DNA from: Anaeramoeba flamelloides | Lineage: Eukaryota; Metamonada; Anaeramoebidae | Assembly: GCA_027625915.1 (NCBI GenBank) | Contig: JANTQA010000026.1 | Location: 930,001 to 994,000 of the forward strand | Direction of reading: 5' to 3' | Length of the DNA: 64,000 nt | Shown: positions 37,101 through 48,314 of the stretch, piece by piece | How the letters are laid out: each line of letters opens with the position of its first letter | Numbering within the stretch: the first letter of the stretch is position 1 | Made by a program: the position numbers and the translations under genes | Notes under the pieces: generated by a model | Databases searched by the model: none | Told to the model about the DNA's origin: nothing | The model's input: only the letters and a program-made list of their open reading frames with translations

Positions 37101-39889
37101 TTCACATACCGGTTAGTTTTTGATTGGTTACCAGGCACTCATAAAAATCACAAATTTTTTTTTTCCATTTCTAAGAATTATTTTTAACCGTAATGACTGA
37201 CCCTTAAGAACCCATTGAAAAAAAGATGACTGAATCTAAAATCAATGAGTTGTTTTTTTTTTTCGAAAAGGGTTCTAGATACAAGTTAAATTCCCAAGAA
37301 GTAAGCAAATTGCCATTAGATAAAAGTGATGGATTGAAAAAAAAAAAAAACCCTTCAATTCAATGTTTAGCCTTCTATTCTTTTAAAATATATATAATAA
37401 AAACAACCAGAAGAAAGCAACTCATTCTAATAATCTTTTAAATCAATTACTGGAAATTTTCTTGTTTTAGGAAACAAAATTAAGATTCAAATACTTCTGA
37501 TGACTGTATCTATTAGATACTCTTTGAATTAGAAGTCTCAAATTTAGTCACTTCAAAATTCTCTCTTTAACAGATTAGATGAGGTTTCGTATAACCCTTA
37601 ACAATAAATCCAATTACAGGAAATTGTTTCTTGTCCTTTATATCAAGCAATTGACAAAAATTCTTAAAAATTCTAAAAAAATGTTTACAAATTTATTAAG
37701 GGTTATCTAAAAACAAAGCCATTTTGATGTCGTGTAGGTCAAAAAATTATTGAGATATTTCCTTTTTCTCTTTATGCCCAGAAGAACTCTTAAATTTCCA
37801 CATTTTTAGAATATAAAATTTTATTAGATAAGATTATATACTTAATTGTAAATTGGTACTAAAAATCCACAACCCAGACATTATTGATAAGACTTGATTT
37901 TTTCAAAGGCTTTTATTGGAAACTAGATAATAATTGATTTCGAAGAAGAATGGTTTAGATTTTCTGTACCAATTTACAATTAAGAATATAACCTGATCAA
38001 ACAAAATTTCCTATTCTAAAAATGTGGAAATTTAATAGTTCTTTGGATATAAAGAGAAAAAGGAAATATCTCAATAATGTTTTTACCCACATGACATCAA
38101 AATGGATTTGTTTTTAGATAACCCTTAATAAATTTGTAAACATTTTTTTAGAATTTTTAAGAATTTTTGTCAATTGCTCGATATAAAGGACAAGAAGAAT
38201 TGTGTTCATTAAAATTCAAGGAAACGATAAAAATAAGTTTACTTTGGAAATCTTCTTTGAATTGAAATGCCTTGGAAGATGATTTTTTCGAATTTAAAAA
38301 AATGTAAAATGAAAGAAAAATTTTGTTTTGATTTTATCTGTATTTATTCTTACTTTTTCTCGAAATGATGAAAGTTAGCAAACAAAAAAAGTGAAACCTT
38401 AAAGCCATAAGGTAAGTTGTGAACAAATCGTCTTCAAATTTTTAGAAGGTAATGAATTATTCTTGATAACTGATGGAAAATTTGAAAAAAAAAAAAGTAA
38501 TTTCTTTACTTTTGTAATTCAAGAGTACGATCACTAAAAGTTGAAATTCTCAAAAAAAAATCTTCTTTAGTGTGTGAGTTGTTGTGATAATTTTACCATT
38601 CAATAGCAAAAGAATAAAAAAAATTAAATTAAATCACAATTTTAAAAAAAAAAAAAAAAAAAATTATTACGTTTCCCATTTGGTCCTTGATGAAGAAAAT
38701 GATCATGTAACCTTACAACTGGACAAATTCTATTTGTGTAATTCGAAGAACTCTTCATTAATATTTTGATTTCATCAATTGCAACTTGAGCGAAAATCTT
38801 GGAGGATTTGACAATTTTCAAAGCTAAACATTTTTCTTTTTTAATAATCCTCCCAGCCTTTGTCCGAACCATTTTACCTCCATATTTGATATCTTCAACC
38901 AACCAAACTGTTGAAAAGTAACCCCACCCGATCTTAAATAAGGCTTTGTATCGCTTTTTGAAAATTTCACCAACTTTTGTCGGGTGGTAGCCTCCTTTTT
39001 TATAATCCTCTGGATTTTCTTCATCAGACTCACTTGACGTGAGGAGTCCGAGTTCTAAATTTTCTTCGGTTTCTTCGCTGTTCAACTTGTTTATTTGTGC
39101 TTCCAAAGAAGTTAGTTTGCTTGGTTGCTTTTCTCTGCTATTGGTTATAGCTTTTTTTTTCGTTTTTTTGCTATTTGTAGAAGATTTCGTCTTTGGGGTT
39201 GTTTTTTTGGTTAGCGTTTTTTTTTTAAGAACTTGTGTTTTGAGTTTCTTTGTTGTTGTTATTTTTTTAGTTTTTGCGGGCTTTTGTGGAGAAGTCGGCT
39301 TTTTTTTTAATTTTGTGCCTGAAGAAAACCTTGTAACCTTTTTGATCCTTTTCTTACTTTTCACAACTGGTGAATTAGGCTGACTTTTTGGTTTTATATA
39401 TGAATTATTTTTTTTGGTTGCGATTTTTTTAGGAGTCGGGGTTTTTGAAATTGTTCTTGAGAGTAAAGTACTTTTTTTATTCCTTGGGGGTGTTTTTAAT
39501 TTTACTCTTGTTTTTGTTGGAGTTTGTGTTTTTGTTGGAGTCGGTGTGTTAGTCCTTGTTTTTCTTTTCGCTGTTTTTTTTGGTGGTGCTTTCCCTAATT
39601 CAACCCAACCCTGATCTTCTGGCTCAACATTTGTTGATTTTCGTTTTGCAACTTTGGAATTTCGTTTTATTTTCTTTTCATTGACTTTACTTTTTGATTC
39701 ATTGACTTCATTTTTTTTAGTACCCACTTTGCTCCTTCGTATTCCAGATCCTCTTCCCAGTCCTTTACCTCTACCACTGCCACGTCCTTTAATTTGTCCT
39801 AGTCCTTTTCGCAATATTTTCTTTTGTCTTCCAGTTCCTTTGGTGTGTTTCTTTCTTTTTGATTCGAAGTTTCCGCCCTCAGTCGACAT
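34177..39889 (-). CDS. SR-protein kinase (SRPK family), kinase domain split by a 3.3 kb intron
   Basis: Exons 39889-38671 and 35375-34177 give 805 residues. The splice joins ...QGPNGK-H-ICMVFEFL, where known SRPKs read NGxHICMVFE. SRPKs phosphorylate Arg-Ser-rich splicing factors and control their location. Residues 1 to about 290 are a K/T/P/S-rich basic tail. Then DYKKGGYHPTKVGE, the family signature before the kinase; glycine loop IGWGYFSTVW (320-329); lysine 358 in ALKIVKS; helix-C glutamate 373 in IDEIKIL; catalytic HTDIKPENIM (aspartate 461); a charged spacer of about 170 residues bisecting the lobes, typical of SRPKs; DLGNACW (642-648, DLG in place of DFG); TREYRSPEVILG; DIWSMGCMIFELLTG. 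The ATG at 39889 begins MSTEGGNFESK. Donor GTAATA at 38670, acceptor AAAAG at 35376. All catalytic residues look intact. Confidence 0.95.
35610..35870 (+). repeat. Dispersed repeat, copy 1 of 3
   Basis: Ordered matches with 44290-44740 and 50540-51000: TCTATCAACCAT, AACTGGAAAAAAAGGAAATG, AAATTATTTCC, GTGTCCA...TTTGGAATTTA. Partial here. Confidence 0.7.
36192..36364 (-). mobile_element. TTAA-flanked MITE (GGGACTAG family), copy 2
   Basis: 173 bp, inverted relative to 31000-31174. TTAA at 36188-36191; right flank TTCA, so one target copy has changed. Shared interior: AAGAAAATTTTTT, AATTACTTATATTTGAAA, TTTCTAGATAAGGAATCC. It sits in an intron of the SRPK gene. Confidence 0.85.
37622..38206. repeat. 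Long palindromic element, arms of about 245 bp
   Basis: The left arm (37622-37870) starts near TTTCTTGTCCTTTATATCAA and the right arm (37955-38206) ends with its reverse complement TATAAAGGACAAGAAGAA. Matching landmarks: AAACATTTTTTTAGAATTTTT, ATAACCCTTAATAAATTTG, GAGATATTTCC, CCACATTTTTAGAAT, ATTGTAAATTGGTAC. The loop is about 85 bp. No ORF. Probably a foldback transposon relative; the ends are not sharply defined. Confidence 0.8.
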
Positions 39890-40398
39890 TCAACAATCGA
39901 AAAAAATTGGGAAATTATTTTCAATTAAAAAATGGATGTAAATTTCTCCAAAAAAATTTTTTCTTTTTGCAAAATTTTTTTTTGTCAAGAATACTTTTCT
40001 AATGAATTTTTTTCTTTCTTTTGAGAGAGAAATTTGCTAGTCTTGAGATTTTATTTTTAACAATTTTTTTACCTTCTACAAAATGAAAATTCGTAACAAA
40101 CCTGAAGTGATAAGTTAACCATAACGAGAACAAGAATAATCAAAATAATCAATTTAATAACAAGAATTCTTACTTGTTTTTGTTGATAAAATTTTTTTCT
40201 GGGAATTTTTATTTCCACAAATCGAAATTGTTCTTTCAACTCTTGTAAAATGGAAAAAAATTGTCAAATCAAAAATATTAATTGTAAAACGTTTATACAC
40301 ACAAACCAAAAAAACCACGAATCTATTTGTATGATTTTTAAAATGTTGAGGATTTTTTAAATATCTTTATTAGTTTTTTATTTTAAAAAAGTGAGAAC
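39890..40398. other. Upstream region of the SRPK gene
   Basis: About 500 bases of AT-rich sequence between the SRPK start codon and the first TTAA of the foldback element; presumably holds the promoter. No motif that I can name. Confidence 0.5.
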
Positions 40399-40402
40399 TT
40401 AA

Positions 40403-41914
40403 GGGATTAGCGTCTACCAAAGAGAAGCCTCTGATCAAAGTGTGTTGTTATTGGACCAAATCACATTAGTGTTACATGGTTCAAATGTCTCTAAAAAATC
40501 GATTGCAAAGTAGTAATATTTGTTGATCTCATCAATTAAAAAAGATCTACTGTAGTCAAAATAACCCGTGCAAAAAAATATAATGCGTGTTTCAAAATAA
40601 AAAGCGTGTTTTTTTGTTATAGAAGACCAATACATTAACCAATCAAAGAAACCAATAATAAACCATAAAAAAATATGGTATTGGTTTCTTAAAGTTCTAC
40701 TATTTAAAAACAAATTCTAAAAATGAAGGATCAAATTGAAAAATTTATCTCAAAAAATAGAGTAAATTTTTCAATTTGATCATAAAAAAAACAAAAAAAT
40801 TCAAAAAAATTGAGAATATTATGGAAAATTTTCAACTATTTGCTTTCATAATTTAAATTTCACTGAAAATAACCAGACCTTTACTTTCAAAATTGATTTG
40901 GACTTAGGTATACTATTTGTTAGTAGATTGGATGTTGCCTTGGTACAAGAATAAAAAAAAGCACGGATAATATTTTGAAACATGGATTATAGTCGTTGTG
41001 CACGCTTTATTTTGATCAATGTATGTATTAGTAAAAAACCCAACAAATTCAGAATAAAATCTGCATTTCACCATAAATTTTATGATTGAATTATCAATAT
41101 TTAGACTACAAAGTCATAAAATATCTGTCTTAAATTTATGGCGAAATGTAGATTAGTTACTAAAAAATTCGTTTTTTTTTAAAAATGAAATAATTAACGA
41201 ATAAAGTTTTTTGTCAAATTATTTCTCAAATCATGCAAATATATTGATGCTATAATTAGACTTATAAAAAGCAAACAAAACTAATCAGTCTTTGGGCTTT
41301 TATGTTGATGATTATTGAGTTAATCTTTGAAATTCAAAAAATTTTTTTTAATTACTTTTCCAAATCTAGAAATAGAAACCCAAAATACAGTATTCTGGTA
41401 TTACGTAATTTAGATTTAGAACTTTCAAAAGTATCTATTTTTTTAATAAATTAATTTCAAAGATTAACTCAATAATCATCAACATAAAAGCACAAAGACT
41501 TATTAGTTTTAATTGCTTTTGATAAAGGTACTTATAGCATCAATATATTTGCATGATTTGAGAAATAATTAGTCAAAAAAAAATTATTGGTTAATTATTT
41601 AATTTTCAAAAAAAACAGGATTTTTTTAGTAACTAATCTACATTTCGCCACAAATTTAAGAAAGATATTTTGTGACTTTGTAGTCTGAATATTGATAATT
41701 AAACCTTGAATTTTATGGCCAAATGCAGATTTTATTCTGAAATTGCTGAGTTTTTTTACTAATACATAGATCATTTTTAATTGATGAGATCAACAAATAT
41801 TACTATTTGACTAATCGATTTTTTAGAGACATTTGAACCATGTAGCACTAATTTTGTTCAACCAAATCACAACATACTTTGTTTCTAGGCTTCTCTTTGG
41901 TAGACGCTAATCCC
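40403..41914. mobile_element. Foldback element (GGGATTAGCG family) with TTAA flanks
   Basis: Flanked by TTAA (40399-40402 and 41915-41918). Outer ends GGGATTAGCGTCTACCAAAG and CTTTGGTAGACGCTAATCCC are perfect inverted 20-mers; the two arms stay complementary inward to a loop around 41340-41440, about 500 bp each once the nested insert is taken out. Arm landmarks: GATGAGATCAACAAATATTA, CTACATTTCGCC, GATGATTATTGAGTTAATC. No ORF. Non-autonomous foldback of probable piggyBac type (TTAA target). Confidence 0.9.
40550..41021 (-). mobile_element. Nested 472-bp TA-flanked element
   Basis: Inserted in the left arm of the foldback element at GATC-TA-TGTATTAG; the right arm keeps the uninterrupted site (revcomp GATCTATGTATTAG), so the TA duplication and both ends are exact. 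Ends CTGTAGTCAAAATAA and TTATTTTGATCAATG are imperfect inverted repeats; subterminal GTGTTTCAAAATA and CGTGC(A) motifs occur at both ends. A second copy, inverted, is at 63143-63624. Mariner-like by TA target; no transposase. Confidence 0.9.
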
Positions 41915-41918
41915 TTAA

Positions 41919-42429
41919 GGGATGTAAACTAATAAAGATCTTCCAAAAAATGAAAAAACAAATCCAAAATAATTTTACCTCATCTTGAAATTTCAAAACC
42001 AAGTAAAAGTTTGATTATTTTTCAAGAAAATTACTTTTAATAAGATTTTTAGAAATATTTTTTAGTTTTTAAAAAAGTTTGATTAATTTTTTCTAATTTT
42101 AATAAAGTCCAAAATTCAATATATTTCTTAATTATTTCTAAAAAAATATATTTTCTTTGAAGAACCAAGAAAACTTATAATCTGAAAACAAAATGTATCA
42201 AAATACACTTGAAAAAAATGGTAACAACTATGTTTTATAATAACACAGTTTAAAAAATCTACTTAATTTCAAAAAAAATCACAATAATTATTTTTAACTT
42301 GAAAAACAAAATTTGTTGATTCATAGAGCATTAAAATCAATTTTCTCTTTTTATTGGATTAAAATCTGAGAAAATAAACCAAATAACAAATGTACAGATT
42401 TTCTATCAAAACAGCGAAATAATATATAA
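41919..42429. other. AT-rich intergenic DNA, no gene seen
   Basis: Low-complexity A/T with GTTT/AAAC motifs; parts of 42110-42310 resemble, inverted, the second half of the repeat at 45.8-46.5 kb (TTTCTTTGAAGA, ACTTGAAAAACAA). No gene. Confidence 0.45.
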
Positions 42430-42866
42430 AAACACCCTTGAAAGAGTTTTTTAATCTCAGCACAATTGATACACTGAGAATTTCTTTTTGAAAAAATGAG
42501 AAATTTTCACAATTTTCATCATTTTTCACAATTTTTACCTTGAAATATAAAGCCAATATTATTTGAATATTTTAGAATTTCCATTTCAAATATAGAAACA
42601 TAAAACAAACTTAGGATGTTCTAAATGTTTTTTACTATTTCTTTGATAAGTTTGTATTTTTTATACTGGGTTATTAAAAAAACTAGTGGTTACCTTTTTT
42701 TTAAAGTGAATTTTAATACACTTTCTTCACAGATAATAAAATTTCTATCATTCTTAAAACGAAAATGTTTTTTTTTGTTCAATTTCTTCAGATTGAAAAT
42801 TCTTTTTAAGAAATGAAAGCAAAATAGAAAAATAACTCAACACTCTCAAGGGTGAGGATGTAGTCC
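42430..42866. mobile_element. Truncated copy of the GGACTACG TTAA family
   Basis: The right end, TCAAGGGTGAGGATGTAGTCC followed by TTAA (42867-42870), matches the right end at 14140-14171. The interior also matches (GAGAATTTCTTTTTGAAAAAATGAGAAATTTTCACAA-like block against 13738 onward). The left terminus is not found. Confidence 0.6.
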
Positions 42867-43849
42867 TTAAATTAAAAATTCCACCCAAAAAACTTTTTTC
42901 AAACCTTGTAAATTCAATTTATAACCAAAAGAAATACTTTTTAATTTGATTATTGTTATTCAATAATTAATAACCCAATCTTGAAACTTTCAGTTTGTTA
43001 TTAATAACCCAATGATTAAATGTGTAAATAGGTTTTACAATTATCAATTCTCAATTTTTTAAAGATTTCAAAAAAAAAATATAACTATTTTAAATAAATA
43101 ATTATAACAATAAAATTAATATAAATTATTAAATAAATTATTTTAATACAAAGAATTCTTGGTTTATAAATCTTTATTAGTACAAAGTTAAGAAAATTTG
43201 TAATATATTTTTCTTGAGAGGGAGATAGTTATATCACCCTATACAGAAAGAAAAATATGATAGTTATTGTCAACACAATGGTTCAAATTGTGTAGGTTAA
43301 TATTTATTGAAATGTGATGATCTTCAATGCAAAAAAATCAATCAAAAATAAATAAAAAGTAATAGAAAAAATTTTTTGATATTTTTTATTCGTTTTTATT
43401 AGATCTTTAAAGCGACAAATTTTGAAATTCTAAGAAAAGTATTATAAGTAATTACTCACAACTAAAAAATTATTTTTTTCTTAATTAAAATATTTTTAAA
43501 CAATTATAATCTTTACCCCCTTTAAAAATCTCAAAAAAATGAGACTATCAAAGTAAAACACCCTTTGAATTGTATTTTTTTTAATAAAAAAAATAATTGG
43601 TTAATTAAGATCTACATGAAATTCACATTTCTTCTATCCATCATCCCAATTTATTTTTTATATTTAGAGACTTTAAGAAACATGCCAACTATTAATTTCT
43701 TAAAAAAAAAAAAAAAAAAAAAAGAGAGAGAAAAAAAAACCAATAATACTCATAATCAGTAGAGTATTATCTAACAAAGATTTTGTTTCTTGAAATACCC
43801 AATATAAATAAACCCCGAAAAAATGATATTTTTATCATGTTTTTTTTTT

Positions 43850-44210
43850 AGCTTATCTTTCAAAAAAAAAAAAAAACGATCTTAAATTTATCTGAAAATT
43901 TTAACTAGTTGCTAAAAAAATGGATTTATTTGAAAAAAAAATAAATAATAAAAAAATAGATTTTTTTTAAAATTATTTTCTGAAATATAGGAAATATATT
44001 GGTTTTATAATTAACTTTATAAAAATACTAACAAAACTAATCTGTCATTTATTTTTCGGTTGATGATTATTGGGTAAATCTTGAACTTAAAAAAAAATTC
44101 AGTTATTTTTATGTGTTCAAAATAAGAAGTAATAAATACTGTAACAAATGTTATTTTGAGTTTCTATTTTTAGATTTTGGAAAAATAAATCCATTTAAAA
44201 AATTTCGACA
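43850..44210 (+). repeat. Decayed foldback-family relative
   Basis: Resembles the arm and loop of the 40.4-41.9 kb element: ACAAAACTAATCTGTC, GATGATTATTGGGTAAATCTTGAA, then a loop-like block with TTCTATTTTTAGATTTTGGAAA. Ends not found. Confidence 0.5.
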
Positions 44211-44289
44211 CTCCACAATTTAATAATTGGAAAAAAAACAAAAAACACTCAATTTATTGAATTGATCCAAACATAATACAAAAACATTT

Positions 44290-44740
44290 AGGTTATCCAG
44301 TATTAATAATTTTACAAGTAATTATTTTTATCCAAATAAAAGAAAAAATTATAAAACAAAAAAATAAAAATCTGATCTGTCCTAAATAATGAAACCAGAT
44401 GAACAAAAACATTAATTAGTAAATTTGTTGAAATTTCAATAAATTTAATTTTATTCCATCAAACGATAAGATACCATCAGCTGATTGTATGTGATTTTTC
44501 ATTTTAACAAACCCGGTACTCAACTCCTATCAACCATCTAAAAAAATTACAGATCTAAGGAAAAATATTCAATAAATGAAAAAAAGTTTTGAAAACAAAA
44601 CAGAAAAAACAAAAAGAGCAAAAATGATTTATAAAATCGAAAATTATTTAATTAACTGAAGGTAAAGGGTGGTATTGTTATTCTTTCAATTGTTTATGTG
44701 GTGTCCAATTTTTTGGAATTTAATTTATTTTAGAACTCAA
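44290..44740 (+). repeat. Dispersed repeat, copy 2 of 3
   Basis: Close to 50540-51000: TCCAAATAAAAGAAAAAA, AAATTTGTTGAAATTTCA, GATAAGATACCATCA, TGTATGTGATTTTTC, GTGGTATTG.TATTCTTTCA. Noncoding. 42871-44289 and 44741-45779 otherwise show only A/T-rich sequence, with a TTAAGGGACTAGTAACTC stub at about 45350 that may be another TTAA-family end. Confidence 0.75.
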
Positions 44741-45779
44741 AAATGAAAAAAAAAAAAAATAAAATGTTAAAAAATATTCCAAATACTGGAAAAAAAAAAA
44801 AAATCAATTGTTAAATTTAATTTATCAATATCTTTTGAAAGAAATATATTATTTTAAATTGAAAAAATATGATGATTTTTAAGACTATTAAAAAAATATC
44901 TATTAAAATAATCTCTCCACTAATTCAAATAAAAATATCAAAAATTTTACAATTAAAAATGAAAAAAATATTCCGGAAAAATTTCATTTTTTTCAATCTT
45001 CATATAAATATCTAATAACGTTGCAAACCTTTTTCAAAATTTTTATGCACAATAATGTTTATTATATGATTATATGTCCAAAAGACAAAATTTAGAGATT
45101 TTTTTGAAAAAAATTATCCTTTATATGTATGGTCTAAAAAAAATCTCTCCGAATTGTAAAAATGAAATCATCCCAATTCTCTGACTTTCAAATTGGTTTT
45201 ACAATAATATTGAGTTTATGACAACAATATAAATATACTTGAGTATACTATTATTTTCCAATTAAAAAATGAAAATTTTTAGTATACCTTCCAAAATATT
45301 TTTCTAGTTTATAAGTTGGAAGAAAATCAAAAGATCTTTACAACATCGTTTAAGGGACTAGTAACTCTTATTTATTTTTTTTTCCCAAAGGTAATAGAGT
45401 AATTATTTACATAAGGATACAATTAAGACCAATAAGAAACTTCGTTTGTCAACTTTATAGAAATGAATAATCATTTTTAAAAGATTTCATTTTTCCCGAT
45501 GGAATTTTCAGTCAAAAGATCTGATCCTTTTTTGTTGGGTTTTTGGATCAAATTAGAAAAATAAAAATTTGCCAAAAAATTAATTTTTGAAGAAATATCA
45601 CTTTTAGTAATTTCTGAGAGTCTTTATGAACAAGTAACGTTGTGTCTTTAATATTATTTTAAAAATAAATCAAATATTGTATCCTTGACGATATAAAAAA
45701 ATTGAACTTCTATTTTATTCAGAAATATTTATTCAATTTCTTGAAATTTAAAAGACTTGTCAATATACTTTTTCAAATA

Positions 45780-46540
45780 TCTAGAGTATAAACAAGGAAC
45801 TTTTTGTATTAAAATCAGGTATTTAATAATATCTATTATTTTTTTTTATTATTAGAAATATGCATTTGAATTGTTTTATTTGTTGCAAAATCTTGAAAAA
45901 ATTGAGAAATAAATGTAAAACCTTTTTGATACATTAAATCATTGGGTTGTTAATAACCCAATGAAATAATTAAGATGGGGTTTATAATTATTGATTATAA
46001 ATAATCAAATTAAAAAGTATTTCTTTAGATAACAAGTTGAATTTTCCAGGTTTTAAAAAAGTATTTCGGGAGAATTTTTAATTCGATTCTTTGGTTCTTT
46101 TTCTCATATTTTTTCATTCAATAACTAGAAAAAATAGATTTGGTCTGTTCTTGGAATCAAAAAATTGAATTTTTTTTACAAGTTTAAAATAATTATTGTA
46201 TTTTTTTTGAGATAAAGTAGTTTTTTTAAACTTAGTTATTTTAGAACTTAGTGGTTTCATTTCTAAAGTGTATTTTTGTACACTTCCTTTACAGGCTATA
46301 AGATTTCAATCTTCTTTCAAAGAAAATAATTTTTTTTAGAATAATTTGGAAATATGTTGAATTTTGAACTTTTTAAAAATGAGAAAAATGGATCAAACTT
46401 TTTAAAACAATAATTCATTTCTGAAAATAGTATTAAAAGTAAGCCATGTTTGTAGTTATCAGATTTTTACTTTATTTTTCAATTTCAAGATACGGTAATT
46501 TTTTTTTAATTTGTTAGTAAATTTACTTGAAGCTTTTTTT
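45780..46540 (+). repeat. Dispersed repeat, uninterrupted copy
   Basis: Counterpart of 9640-10032 plus 11738-12080, and of 60060-60790. Contains TTGGGTTGTTAATAACCCAATG, a short palindrome. It shows the continuous sequence across the point where the LINE composite lies in the 10 kb copy. Confidence 0.75.
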
Positions 46541-46961
46541 AGTTTACTACACAAGTGTAAAATTTTTTTTACGATTTTTTTCAAAAATTAAAAATTTTTT
46601 AAGAGTGAAAATTCGTTTCACAACATAGTACCTAAATGAAACCTGAAGTCAATTTTCCAATATCTTTATTTTCCGTTTTTATTCTCAAAAAGTGGAAAAA
46701 ATTCTGATTTTTTTTCCTATTAAAATCACTAGAGAAAAAATAATTGTAAATTTTTGTAATTTTTTTTTATCATTTTTTTTTTTTTTTTGAGTATTAAAAT
46801 TTCCAAAAAGATATAATTTTGATTATAGTTTGATTTAATGATATGTTATTTTAAACATTAACATCCAGTAACACATTATTTGGAAATAAAATTTTACCAA
46901 AAAAAAAAAAAATATTAAAAAAAAAAAAAATTCATCTCTAATAAATATTTCACTTTCTGTA

Positions 46962-47157
46962 CAGTCAGTTTCACTTTTAAGGCACAAACTTTCAACGAAA
47001 TTTAAGGCACAAAAAAATCTCAAATTAAGGCACAAAATTTGGAATTTTTTTTTTTACAATTTATTTTTACTAGAATTTGAATTTTGTGCTTTAATTTGAG
47101 ATTTTTTTGTGCCTTAAATTTAGTTGAAAGTTTGTGCCTTAAAAGTGAAACTGACTG
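46962..47157. mobile_element. TA-flanked MITE, CAGTCAGT family
   Basis: 196 bp, TA at both sides (46960-46961, 47158-47159). Ends CAGTCAGTTTCACTTTTAAG and CTTAAAAGTGAAACTGACTG are perfectly inverted, and nearly the whole element is a palindrome around TTTTTTTTACAATTTATTTT. Tc1/mariner-like by TA target and end shape. Confidence 0.92.
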
Positions 47158-47468
47158 TATAAATAATTTTGAATTAAAATATTAAAAGATATAAAAAGTA
47201 ATAAAAAGAAAGATAAGATCTAATTTTATAATTAAAAATTGTAATATTTAAAAGAAAAAGAAATTATTTAATATTTAAGAATCGGGGTAAATGTGGATCG
47301 AACCACGATTTTTTGATAAATTTTATTTTTTTTAATAATTCAAAAACTGTATCATTTTTTAAATCATAAAAATTAGCAGCAATAATTGATATTTTTATTT
47401 GTTTTCCATTTCTTTTTGATTATTCCATGATGTCACATAACTGAAAATTATATTGTTTAATAAGAGTT

Positions 47469-47469
<1 letters not shown>

Positions 47470-47545
<76 letters not shown>
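47470..47545 (+). repeat. (TAA)n microsatellite
   Basis: About 25 uninterrupted AAT/TAA units. Confidence 0.95.
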
Positions 47546-47546
<1 letters not shown>

Positions 47547-47606
47547 GATTTCCATTTAATTGCTTAAAATTTTATTTTAAATATACACTTGAAGAGTAAA
47601 AAACTT

Positions 47607-47930
47607 ATAAATACTCACAAAAAAAAAAAAAAACATTAAACCAAGAGTGTGTTAATTTAAATTTTTTGAGAGAAAAAAACAAAAAAAATTATTGGTAAAT
47701 TTCTAAAAATTCTATTAGGAATATTGATCGATCAAATAATTAGAGACAATCTAGTTATATTATTTTTGTTCTTCTATTTTGAACAATCCAATACTGTTAC
47801 ATTATATTATTCATTGGAAAAAACATATCAATCAAATTAAAAAAGTTTTCCAAAAAATGAAATGAAAATAAAAACTAAAAAGATGAAAAAATGATTTTCA
47901 TATTTTAAAAAATCAAAATTATTTCATTTC
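47607..47930 (+). repeat. Dispersed repeat, copy 2
   Basis: Matches 23090-23390. It ends about where a TTAAGGGGGTAAGTAC end begins (47933), whose reverse complement is at 29558-29575. Confidence 0.75.
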
Positions 47931-47996
47931 TTAAGGGGGTAAGTACATTTTTTTTTAAATTTTGAATGTAATCATTTATACAAAACTGAATTATTA

Positions 47997-48193
47997 CAGT
48001 CAGTTTCACTTTTAAGGCACAAACTTTCAACTAAATTTAAGGCACAAAAAAATCTCAAATTAAGGCACTAAATTTGAAATTTTTTTTTTAACAATTTATT
48101 TTTACTAGTATTTGAATTTTGTTCCCTAATTTGAAAATTTTTTTGTGCCTTAAATTTTGTTAAAAGTTTGTGCCTTAAATTTGAAACTGACTG
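47997..48193. mobile_element. TA-flanked MITE, CAGTCAGT family
   Basis: 197 bp with TA flanks; nearly identical ends to the 46962 copy (CAGTCAGTTTCACTTTTAAG on the left; TTTGAAACTGACTG on the right). It lies 121 bp upstream of the coiled-coil gene's ATG, either in its promoter or in a 5' intron. Confidence 0.92.
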
Positions 48194-48314
48194 TATTTAT
48201 TATTTATTAATTTCTGGATCAAACGAAATCTTCAAATCATTTTTTGATAATTACTTTTATTAATTTTTAACGGATATACTTCTTTTATTACAGAAAAGAA
48301 AAAGAACAGCACAA

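Larger units (their letters stand above)
35376..38670 (-). other. 3,295-base intron of the SRPK gene
   Basis: Holds a dispersed repeat (35610-35870), a TTAA-flanked MITE (36192-36364) and a long palindrome (37622-38206). A 70-codon plus-strand frame at 37226-37441 (MTESKINELFFFFEKGSRYK...) begins with mixed codons but has no domain; I do not call it a gene. Confidence 0.9.

Noticed and set aside
37226-37441. Plus-strand frame MTESKINELFFFFEKG in the SRPK intron
   Set aside because: Promising first 40 codons, but ends in AT-driven text and no domain is recognised; too weak for a nested gene.
47281-47325. tRNA 3'-half-like sequence on the minus strand (GTGGTTCGATCCAC followed by TTTACCCC)
   Set aside because: The T-loop looks right, but no matching 5' acceptor strand or D-arm exists at tRNA distance; at most a relic.
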